Assembly (NCBI GenBank): GCA_028277025.1
Contig: JAPYVG010000073.1
Location: 1 to 7,693, forward strand
Direction: 5' to 3'
Source: Sulfolobaceae archaeon
GTDB lineage: Archaea > Thermoproteota > Thermoprotei_A > Sulfolobales > Sulfolobaceae
DNA length: 7,693 bases
The notes beneath the pieces are model-generated. The model was given only the letters and a program-made list of their open reading frames with translations. It made no database searches and had not been told where the DNA came from. Positions 1 through 5,620 of the stretch are shown here, piece by piece. The first letter of the stretch is position 1. Each line of letters opens with the position of its first letter. A program made the position numbers and the translations under genes.

Positions 1-7
1 ATTAAAC

Positions 8-16
8 CTATAAATT
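8..16 (+). promoter_or_regulatory. TATA box of the tRNA-Phe gene
   Basis: The sequence CTATAAATT is centred about 26 bases upstream of the first base of the tRNA (position 38). This is the standard distance between a crenarchaeal TATA box and the transcription start, so transcription probably starts at or next to the mature 5' end. An A/T-rich stretch with AAAC just upstream could act as the BRE. Confidence 0.6.
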
Positions 17-37
17 CATTCTTCATAAAATAATAAT

Positions 38-127
38 GCCGCCGTAGCTCAGCCCGGGAGAGCGCCCGGCTGAAGGCCGGATCACGCAGGGACCGGGTTG
101 TCCGGGGTTCAAGTCCCCGCGGCGGCA
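38..127 (+). tRNA. tRNA-Phe (anticodon GAA) with a 16-nt intron
   Basis: Folding by eye gives a complete cloverleaf: acceptor stem 38-44 with 120-126 (seven G-C pairs), D stem 47-50 with 60-63, anticodon stem 65-69 with 93-97, T arm 103-119 with loop TTCAAGT, and discriminator A127. The anticodon loop starts C-T-GAA-G (70-75), with the anticodon at 72-74. A 16-nt insert (76-91) then separates position 37 from position 38 (A92), the canonical archaeal intron site removed by the tRNA splicing endonuclease. The bulge-helix-bulge is imperfect: 70-72 can pair with 87-89, but A73 faces G86, so it would be a relaxed type. The 3' exon (92-127) is repeated at 7286-7321, which marks this gene as an integration target. 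The gene itself remains intact, as expected when the element carries the replacement 3' half. Confidence 0.95.
92..127 (+). repeat. attL: 3' exon of tRNA-Phe, left copy of the att repeat
   Basis: These 36 bases match 7286-7321 at 34 positions. The mismatches are 95 (G against C) and 113 (G against A, a T-loop position). The longest shared block is 96-127 against 7290-7321, with one mismatch in 32. Similarity stops just after the discriminator base on one side and at the intron/3'-exon boundary on the other. This fits an archaeal tyrosine-recombinase att site in the 3' half of a tRNA gene. Confidence 0.8.
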
Positions 128-518
128 CCTCCCTAATCTTTTCCATGAATTAAAATAGTTTTTATATTATCATGAGAGGAGGATAATTAGAAACATCTAA
201 AGTTTCTAGAAATGTAACAATAATATTTATCAGTAAGAATATGATACAAATTTTATTGTGTTTTTCAATTTACTAGAAGATTAGGAATTTATAGGCTATA
301 CTTAAGAAGAGCTTTTAAATTTAGGATAGATAGTACAAATAGCTAATGGCGAAATAGATAAGAAGATTTATACTATGTCAATAAAGTTTCTGAATTTTCG
401 ACTAGAGATAATAGCTAATTTTTCCTTCTACAACTAAAGACTGATTCTATTTAGCATCACCTTTTAAAAAACGTACAATATAATAATAAAAATATTAATT
501 CTTATTCATCAGTAAATC
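128..518. other. Gene-free AT-rich region downstream of tRNA-Phe
   Basis: I find no convincing coding frame longer than about 30 codons on either strand. The region has T-runs just after the tRNA (139-142, 159-163) that could end its transcript. A 7-bp inverted repeat, TAGAAAC with GTTTCTA separated by 7 bases, lies near 188-208. On the minus strand an ATG at 146-144 opens a short frame that runs antisense through the tRNA (see findings). Otherwise I see only unstructured A/T-rich DNA. Confidence 0.6.
466..491 (-). terminator. Probable T-run terminator after the Cys-rich peptide gene
   Basis: Reading the minus strand past the stop codon at 519 there are two T-rich tracts: a five-T tract at 487-491 and TTTTTT at 466-471. 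Crenarchaeal transcription commonly ends at such T-rich stretches without a hairpin. The position is right for the end of the two-gene transcript, but the surrounding DNA is AT-rich, so the call is weak. Confidence 0.3.
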
Positions 519-680
519 CTACTGAACGTTACATGCAATAGCTAAACCTATACAGTAATCAGTACATGTAACTCCATCTAAAACTTCTATGTCATTGTCA
601 CCAGCACAGTCGTATTCGAGACACTCATAAAAACAAACAAAAGAAGCATCTGGATGTGGTGGATCATTCTTTACGTACAT
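519..680 (-). CDS. Small acidic cysteine-rich peptide, 53 aa
   Basis: I do not recognise the family. The frame runs from ATG at 680-678 to TAG at 521-519. The ATG lies one base after the stop codon of the upstream gene, and a GGTGA ribosome binding site within the end of that gene sits six bases before it, so the two are probably translationally coupled. This context is the main reason to believe the gene. The product has six cysteines at residues 16, 20, 25, 39, 43 and 50, in two similar clusters (C-x3-C-x4-C and C-x3-C-x6-C). It has ten Asp/Glu and only one Lys, so it is strongly acidic. There is no clear signal peptide; the last 15 residues are mildly hydrophobic. The cysteines suggest a disulfide-locked or metal-binding mini-protein. 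A bacteriocin-like peptide with its partner upstream, loosely recalling halocin C8, is one possibility only. Confidence 0.65.
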   Translation of the reverse strand: MYVKNDPPHPDASFVCFYECLEYDCAGDNDIEVLDGVTCTDYCIGLAIACNVQ

Positions 681-681
681 T

Positions 682-1122
682 TTATTTCACCTTTTTTATC
701 TCTATTTTTTCTGGTTCATAACTAGTCAAAACGTTTGAAAGTGCGTTTCCTTTTATTTCATATCTGCCTGATACTACTTTAGTTACCTTATTTTCTCTTA
801 ATAAATAAGATTCAGCAGTAAATACTTTCTTATCTCCTTCTCTTTCAACATTCTCCAAAATATTTAATACTACAACGTGACCCCTATTTTCTTCTGCGAC
901 AATGAAATGATACTCCTTATCCTTTTCCTTAATTATGACCTCGTATCCTACTTTCCCGTCCTTAGCTTTCACAAATGCGAAAGAGTAGTTTCCTATCTGT
1001 ATATGATCTCTAATTTCAAATTCTACCTTATTACCTTTATTTAATCTATCTATATATTGCTTTCTCTTTTTTACGATATCATCTATAATATCAAATTTCT
1101 GTGTAAGATCTTCAAACTCTAT
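682..1122 (-). CDS. Unknown protein, ~146 aa, apparent AUA start
   Basis: I do not recognise this protein. The frame is open from stop codons at 1131-1126 to TAA at 684-682. No ATG, GTG or TTG occurs before an internal GTG at 972, which lacks a ribosome binding site. A perfect GAGGTGAT site (1135-1128) lies five bases before an ATA codon (1122-1120), the spacing used by neighbouring genes, so the start is probably AUA, perhaps a mutated AUG; ACG at 1125-1123 is the other candidate. The N-terminal ~45 residues are charged and likely helical (FDIIDDIVKKRKQYIDRL), followed by alternating hydrophobic/charged stretches suggesting beta strands (GYEVIIKEKDKEYHFIV). There is no membrane segment, so it is probably cytoplasmic. 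It overlaps functionally with the Cys-rich peptide gene one base downstream, for which it could be an immunity, chaperone or regulatory partner. If AUA does not initiate, expression is reduced or the product is the shorter 96-residue form from 972. Confidence 0.6.
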   Translation of the reverse strand: MEFEDLTQKFDIIDDIVKKRKQYIDRLNKGNKVEFEIRDHIQIGNYSFAFVKAKDGKVGYEVIIKEKDKEYHFIVAEENRGHVVVLNILENVEREGDKKVFTAESYLLRENKVTKVVSGRYEIKGNALSNVLTSYEPEKIEIKKVK

Positions 1123-1125
1123 CGT

Positions 1126-1170
1126 TTATCACCTCAATATATATTACGTGTAATCAGCTTTTTTTAACTC
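1126..1170 (-). promoter_or_regulatory. Promoter and ribosome binding site of the 146-aa/Cys-rich operon
   Basis: On the minus strand a TATA-like TTAAAAAAA (1167-1159), preceded by purine-rich GAG, lies about 26 bases before 1137, so transcription could start just ahead of the GAGGTGAT ribosome binding site at 1135-1128. The binding site matches the crenarchaeal 16S rRNA 3' end well. A second A/T tract (TAATATATATT, near 1144-1134) is too close to the start to serve as the TATA box of this gene. Confidence 0.4.
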
Positions 1171-1288
1171 TCGTTTACTCTAAAAAGTTTTAATAAATAA
1201 TGGATATAAAGTTTCTTAATATTAAAAAGTCTGTAATACATTAAAAGCAAGAACTAAACTAATTTTAGCAGAACTAGCTTCTTTGCTT

Positions 1289-1316
1289 TTGCGTTATCCT
1301 TTTTATATAAACGCAA
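1289..1316 (+). promoter_or_regulatory. Orphan promoter with an inverted repeat flanking the TATA box
   Basis: A good TATA box (TTTTATATAA, 1301-1310) lies between the two arms of a 7-bp perfect inverted repeat, TTGCGTT (1289-1295) and AACGCAA (1310-1316). An inverted repeat around a TATA box is the usual form of an archaeal repressor operator. No intact gene follows on the plus strand: a stop-filled stretch and then a protease remnant come next, so this may be the promoter of a lost gene. The stretch 1171-1350 holds nothing else I can name. Confidence 0.25.
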
Positions 1317-1350
1317 TAATTTCACTTATTATATTTCTCTAAAGCGGTAC

Positions 1351-1446
1351 TTATAAGTCTCGATCTTTATATCTCAAATTATCAACAAGCAATTTAGTCT
1401 CAAAGCTCATATTCTTTTCCTTCATGACCTCCTCAGCCTTTGCCGT
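1351..1446 (-). pseudogene. C-terminal remnant of an unknown small protein
   Basis: A coding-like frame runs from about 1446 to TAA at 1353-1351. It reads roughly KAEEVMKEKNMSFETKLLVD and then a few more charged residues, which looks like the C-terminal end of a small helical protein of the antitoxin or DNA-binding kind. The frame has a stop directly upstream and no start with a proper ribosome binding site; the internal ATG at 1425 has GAGG too close to it. It abuts, on the opposite strand, the aspartic-protease remnant, so this may be a junction of two broken genes. I cannot assign a function. Confidence 0.25.
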
Positions 1447-1452
1447 TTAGTC

Positions 1453-1683
1453 GATAAAGTTATAATTTCTAATATACTCACTCCAAAAGAAAGGTATAGC
1501 ATAAAATTTCACTTCGTAGAACTTAATGGGACGTTACAGATACCAGTAGCACCTTTAGATTTCGTAAACTTAGGTGAGGGTATATATCCCAGCCTAATTT
1601 TAGGTAGAGATGATTTCTTTTCGAGAACAATAATATGCTTTGACAGGGATATAAGATTAATTGTTAAGGCTGATAGTCTTTAA
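1453..1683 (+). pseudogene. C-terminal remnant of a retropepsin-like (clan AA) aspartic protease
   Basis: About 76 codons are open in one frame to TAA at 1681-1683, with no start codon or ribosome binding site. Near the C-terminal end is LILGRDDFFSR followed by a short beta-like tail (TIICFDRDIRLIV). This resembles the conserved 'IIGRN/D-LL' segment that follows the active site in retropepsin-type proteases. The preceding LQIPVAPLDFV would be a beta strand of the same fold. The catalytic D-T/S-G motif, normally earlier in the chain, is missing, so the 5' part has been lost and the remnant cannot be an active protease. The family call rests on this one motif. Small archaeal proteins of this kind have no settled role. 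Confidence 0.4.
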
Positions 1684-1846
1684 CTTAGTAATTTTCTTTG
1701 GATATATAAACGTTTATAAATTGTTACTCTATGAAGAAGAGAAGAGTAATAAGCAAATTTTTATGCAAGGAGTAACGTATGAAAATGCTTCATCTAGGAT
1801 AATCCAATAGAGTCAAGTAGTAGTTAGTATAATATTCTGCTCGTGT

Positions 1847-3172
1847 TTACCCGTGGCGTAACTTATCCTTACTTTTAATTACTTCTAATTCCACCACGGG
1901 CACCCCTCTTAAGGAATCATACACAGTCACCCTTAAGTCCTTGGGGCTAGTCGAGGGAAACGCCACTACCCTCCCATCCACCTTTCTTACCAAGTTAAGT
2001 GGGGCAATAGAATCCCTTTCTAAAAGAACTTTACCACCCTCCAAGTACCTAGCATTCACCTTGAAAACTCTAATACCCCCACCCTCGTGAGCAGGGCCCG
2101 TCATCAGGTAGGGGTTAAAAACCCTGATAACTCTCTCAACTATCTGTTTCCTCTTCTTCAGCTTCTCGCCGTCGAAGGGATTGATGGAGGAGGTATATGA
2201 CTCAGAAACCTCATCAACGTCTATCGGCTGAGTTTTCAACATTTCCACGAATTTAACAACACTCCACTGATGAATCCTATGCCTAAGCTTAGAGCTTTTA
2301 TTACCCTCCATCTTATCCTTGACCTTAGAGGAGAACTTACCTACTACAACTTTAGCCTTCAAATCCCTAGCTAACTCCACGATTCTCTTAACAGTCTTCC
2401 TCAGAATGTCGAGCTTCCTCTCCTTTTCCCTTAATTTCCTCAACTTCTTCTTTATTAACTCGTCCTTAGTTGAGTGTCCTTTAGTAATCTCCTCCCTCCT
2501 CAGGGGATAGTTCATGACAATCCTACCTAATCCAGTCTCATATCTCCTCAACTCCCTTAGTCTAAAACCCTCAAAAACTGCTAAAGTGACGTTATTCTCA
2601 TTAACGTCAATAGACAGATAATTACCCTCCTTGGACTCAACCTCAACCTCCTTCTCAAAAGTCAACCAAACTAGGACTTTCCTACCCACTAATCTTAACT
2701 TAAGCTCTTGAGAAACCCTCAAACCTTCATATACGTAGCGGGTAAATTGCTTAGTGAACCTAAGGGGTATATCAACCCAACCCTTGTGAGTTAGAACACT
2801 GACAGAGACCTTGTTAAACCTCCAATTAATCATATTAGGAATAGTTATCATAACCCTCTTATACTCCGGCTTATCCTTCCTCGTTAGTCCTTCCTTTTTC
2901 CTTTCTCTAAAACTCTTAACAATCCTACCAGCTACGACGTAGGCACCTTCAATAACTCTAGAAGGTAGGAAGGAGTACTTCTCCTTATAATGACTGTAAA
3001 ATCTCTCGTGCAACTTCTTCCTAGTGGTCTGTAACCCCTCTGATAGGATTACCTCAATCATTTCATTAACAAACTTCTTCTGATATTCTTCAACCTCTCT
3101 AAGAACGCGGTACTTCCACTCGTTCAAGAAGTCGCTCTCCAGTTTAACGGTCCTTTTCAAGGTTTTCAACAC
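1847..3172 (-). CDS. tnpB: TnpB, RNA-guided RuvC-type nuclease of an IS607 element
   Basis: The 441-residue frame appears complete, from GTG (3172) overlapping the remains of tnpA to TAA (1847). TnpB proteins are ancestral relatives of Cas12: they bind an RNA made from the element's 3' end and cut matching DNA, which helps the element persist. The N-terminal half (about 1-180) is the recognition/wedge region. RuvC-I is at 187-195, SIDVNENNV, with catalytic Asp189. A basic helical insert follows (235-265), then the bridge-like LRHRIHQWS (296-304) and RuvC-III ERDSIAPLNL with Asp387. Two features are unusual. The RuvC-II strand reads AKVVVGKF, with Gly278 where most TnpBs have Glu; Glu324, in VSESYTSS, may replace it. 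The protein also contains no cysteine, so the usual CxxC zinc ribbon is absent. No stop or frameshift is visible, in contrast to tnpA. Confidence 0.9.
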   Translation of the reverse strand: MLKTLKRTVKLESDFLNEWKYRVLREVEEYQKKFVNEMIEVILSEGLQTTRKKLHERFYSHYKEKYSFLPSRVIEGAYVVAGRIVKSFRERKKEGLTRKDKPEYKRVMITIPNMINWRFNKVSVSVLTHKGWVDIPLRFTKQFTRYVYEGLRVSQELKLRLVGRKVLVWLTFEKEVEVESKEGNYLSIDVNENNVTLAVFEGFRLRELRRYETGLGRIVMNYPLRREEITKGHSTKDELIKKKLRKLREKERKLDILRKTVKRIVELARDLKAKVVVGKFSSKVKDKMEGNKSSKLRHRIHQWSVVKFVEMLKTQPIDVDEVSESYTSSINPFDGEKLKKRKQIVERVIRVFNPYLMTGPAHEGGGIRVFKVNARYLEGGKVLLERDSIAPLNLVRKVDGRVVAFPSTSPKDLRVTVYDSLRGVPVVELEVIKSKDKLRHG

Positions 3173-3686
3173 ATTTTACCACCTTCTCATACTCTTGGCC
3201 GTAGGGGCGAACGATTTCTACAAAGTCCTACAGAGACTCTTGCACGTAATCATCTTGGAAAGCTACGACTACGTTTGCTCCGTAAGCTTTGAATAACTTC
3301 ACATCGAAGCCGAAACGCGTTAGCCTGTCCTTGTAAGCTACTACTACTGCGTCAATTTGCCTCCTCTTGGCTAAGAGTTTCTTTAAACCTTCTCTATCCT
3401 CTTTCAATCCGGAACTTATGTCCTTAATTTCTACCACACTCACTACTCCGAAAGTTTTCTTAACCCAATCCCTTAACGCGTCTAACTGCCTCTCCAAGTA
3501 GTCCTTTTGTGTTGGTGGAACTCGAGCATAAATTGCCACTTGTTTAACCCTTCCACTACCGGACTTTCAATTTCGCTGTAAGATATTCTCCACCTACCGC
3601 TAATTTCAACAGCCTTCCCCTCCCTTACTTAATAACACCGCTCCTACTATTTCAGTAACCTCACTAGGTGTTAGATACCTCTCCAC
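3144..3686 (-). pseudogene. tnpA: Broken IS607 TnpA serine recombinase
   Basis: IS607 TnpA is a small serine recombinase with an N-terminal MerR-like helix-turn-helix. Here it is in pieces. From GTG at 3686 the frame reads MERYLTPSEVTEIVG, the start of the HTH, then goes out of frame and stops. A second frame gives VREGKAVEISGRWRISYSEI, the rest of the DNA-binding domain. A third (3539-3228, 103 codons) gives the catalytic domain, with DRLTRFGF and the I-SSGL-ED-RE-GL-KLL segment. A TAG at 3230-3228 is followed in the same frame by DFVEIVRPYGQEYEKVVKC, the C-terminal end with a short deletion, stopping at 3146-3144 inside tnpB. In addition the nucleophilic serine is gone: YARVSS of the family is YARVPP here, a TCA-to-CCA type change. 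It is a dead gene by several independent lesions. Confidence 0.85.
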
Positions 3687-3881
3687 AGTAATTAAAAGTA
3701 TTTAAAAGTTACGTGAAAGTGCTACAGTCTCTACTAGCATAACTCATTAAAGTGCACTAAATTATTCTATGTCCCATTGTAGAAAGAAAGCGAATTTATA
3801 GTGAACATATTAGATCTTCTATGGATTATTACCAGCAGGATTTTTAACTTGTGTTATACAAGCTTAAAATGGTAAAGAAAT

Positions 3882-4316
3882 ATGTTTAATTATCAAAAAT
3901 TTGAAAAAGATTTCATAGAAGCATGGAATTCACACGACATAGAATATTCGTTAAGTTTTTCACAGACGAGTTAGTTTACATACACCCAGGTAAGCATCCT
4001 AGAGTAATTAAGGGGAAAGAACAATTTAAAAAGTACCTAGAAGTTTTTTAAGACATTTCCTGATTACAAATTCGAATTAATTAATGTGGCATGGAATGGC
4101 AACATAGGGTTCGGCGAATGGATAGGGAGGTCAACTTTTAATGGCAAGAGATACGGATTTGAAATTAAAAATAAAAAATTCGAAATAATGGATGTAGATA
4201 TATTAATTATCGACAAGGAAAAAGAATTGGTAAAAGAAGAGAGAGTATATTACAATCTATTATCGGTTTTAGAACAAATATGTAAAAACTTGGAGGTGAA
4301 GTGTAAGGATGAATGA
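3882..4316 (+). pseudogene. SnoaL-like (NTF2 fold) protein gene with two compensating frameshifts
   Basis: Three frames join into one 144-residue protein. From ATG 3882 it begins MFNYQKFEKDFIEAWNSHDI, the typical SnoaL-like N-terminal helix with W-N-x-H-D. It passes through FFTDELVYIHPG and KGKEQFKKYLE, then FPDYKFEL, GEW and a C-terminal strand-helix ending at TGA 4314-4316. The first break is a missing T in the T-run 3956-3960. The second, about 85 bases on, is one extra T (or two missing) in the run 4044-4049, which restores the original frame. Only the C-terminal 76 codons (from 4086) stay open. SnoaL-like proteins form a cone-shaped pocket used by small isomerases, cyclases and hydrolases; the substrate cannot be read here. 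The last bases overlap the MFS gene, so they form an operon. A TATA-like TTTTTAAC lies about 40 bases upstream of the ATG. Both lesions are in homopolymers, so sequencing error is possible. Confidence 0.8.
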
Positions 4317-5426
4317 ATTATCTAAATCAGTCCTTTTCGCTTCATTACCTTCGTTTATCTCTTCACTTGAAGCTACAATGATATTAATGGTCATTCCATT
4401 AATAGCTAAAGATCTTTCAATAACATATGTAAAAGCCTCAACTCTATTGTCAATTTATATCGTCATTGAGGTCTTACTTTCCATTCCATTTTCACTTTTA
4501 GCCGAAAAAGTTGGAGTAAAAATGGTCATAATATTAGGGACAATGATAATGGCTTTATCGTCCTTTCTCATAATTTTTTCTAACTCTTTTTTACTTATAT
4601 TCATTCTTAGGATTTTTCAGGGTATTGGGGCTTCAATTGTTCTTCTAACGTCTTTGTCTTACGCCAGTCTTATAGGCTCGGATAAAGAGAGAGGGAAAAT
4701 GATAGGGTTAAATCACACTATAGTTAGCCTGGGTTACGTTTTTGGCTTACCCCTTGGAGGAATAATTGCTGAAATTAATTGGAAATACTTATTCGCAATA
4801 ACATCGGTTCTTTCCTTTATCTCACTGTTCTTAATACTATCCTTAGTAGGTCTAGTTATGACTTTGTGGAAAATAAAGTTAGGTAAAGTATTTTATTTAA
4901 CTAGTCTTTCGGGCTTTTTACACTCAATTACTTTTTACACTCAATTACAAGGAATATGATAGCCGCTTTCTTTGTATTTTATTTATACTCCTTACATTTA
5001 CCTGCCCTAATCATTGGCTCGTTAGTTCTCCTTTACCCTCTTTCCTTTACATTTGTCTTATTTTACGCTGGTAAGCTTCACGATAAGTATAAGTTAAGGG
5101 TTGCGTCTTTCGGTTTTGTCTCAATGGCCTTATCCTCCTTGTCTCTTTTCTACAACGTCATTTTGGGAGAATTTTTACTGGGTGTGTCTTCTGGAATTGC
5201 TACTACTTCAAACACTGCTTATACAATGTCTTCAGTTAGGAATAAGGATAGAATAGTAGCCTCTGGAATAAGAAGCGTTCAAGGAGTTGTAAGTAATACT
5301 ATAGGGTTAATTATTGCCTCATATTTCAGAACGTTCTTGACTCCTTACGCCGAGATTACAGTCCTTCTAAACTTAGTGTCACTTCTTATCTTAGGTATTG
5401 TATTCTCTTACGTAAATATTGAGTAA
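4309..5426 (+). pseudogene. MFS transporter split by a 17-bp tandem duplication
   Basis: This is one major facilitator transporter read in two frames: 216 codons (4309-4959) and 156 codons (4956-5426). The first part carries TM1-7, with a motif-A-like loop LLAEKVGVK (63-71), motif-B-like RIFQGIGAS (101-109) and a TM5 motif resembling motif C, GYVFGLPLGG (142-151), as in proton-coupled drug or solute exporters. The second part carries TM8-12 and the second-half motif-A echo GKLHDKYKLR. The frames part company at an exact duplication of CTTTTTACACTCAATTA (4914-4930, 4931-4947). Removing one copy gives an uninterrupted 366-residue protein through SGFLHSITRNMIAAFF. That is a little short for the family, mainly because the central loop after TM6 is small. 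A strong GGAGGTG site at 4292-4298 serves ATG 4309, which overlaps the end of the SnoaL-like gene by 8 bases. The substrate is unknown. Confidence 0.85.
4914..4947 (+). repeat. Perfect 17-bp tandem duplication inside the MFS gene
   Basis: CTTTTTACACTCAATTA occurs twice back to back, at 4914-4930 and 4931-4947, with no mismatch. Seventeen bases is not a multiple of three, so the second copy shifts the frame and causes the TGA at 4957-4959. It lies in the codons for TM7. Confidence 0.95.
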
Positions 5427-5491
5427 AACTTTGTTAATGTAAAATATATTTATATTGTCGATATTTTAAGGGTGGTAATCATTATTGCTGA

Positions 5492-5620
5492 GAGATCATT
5501 TTTGGTGCTACAAAAGAGATATCAACTTTAAAATATGTCTTGCTCCACCTATTACTTGGGGCATTACCATCAGCCATAGTATTTATTTTAGCCTATGATA
5601 TCGCCCCTCACGATGAGTAA
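5492..5620 (+). pseudogene. Remnant of a membrane protein
   Basis: A 42-codon frame ends at TAA 5618-5620. It contains KYVLLHLLLGALPSAIVFIL, one clear transmembrane segment or a helical hairpin, but has no start codon. Just upstream, GGGTGG (5470-5475) looks like a ribosome binding site without an ATG behind it, and A/T-rich tracts at 5440-5455 could be its promoter. I take it as the broken N-terminal part of a membrane protein. Its 3' end overlaps the end of the opposing three-gene operon, so it was probably truncated there. The family is not recognisable. Confidence 0.3.

Larger units (their letters stand above)
1840..3710 (-). mobile_element. IS607-family insertion sequence (tnpA broken, tnpB intact)
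   Basis: A serine recombinase gene of the IS607 type is followed by an overlapping tnpB on the same strand, the standard IS607 gene order. Members of this family have neither terminal inverted repeats nor target duplications, so the ends cannot be fixed from one copy. I place the right end just past the tnpB stop (1847) and the left end in the A/T tract just upstream of the tnpA start (3686). Because tnpA is destroyed, the copy cannot move unless TnpA is supplied in trans. Confidence 0.75.

Noticed and set aside
1657..1810. Plus-strand open frame ending ...MQGVTYENASSRIIQ just before the IS element
   Set aside because: About 50 codons with no start and binding site in the right frame. It overlaps a TATA-like tract (ATAAACGTTTATAAA), so it is more likely AT-rich non-coding DNA, though a gene fragment cut by the IS cannot be excluded.
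2319..2510. 63-codon plus-strand ORF inside tnpB
   Set aside because: It lies entirely opposite a well-supported tnpB coding frame and has no ribosome binding site or recognisable motif.
4086..4316. A stand-alone 76-aa gene from ATG 4086
   Set aside because: There is no ribosome binding site at 4086, and the sequence is the C-terminal half of a SnoaL-like protein whose N-terminal parts lie directly upstream in shifted frames.
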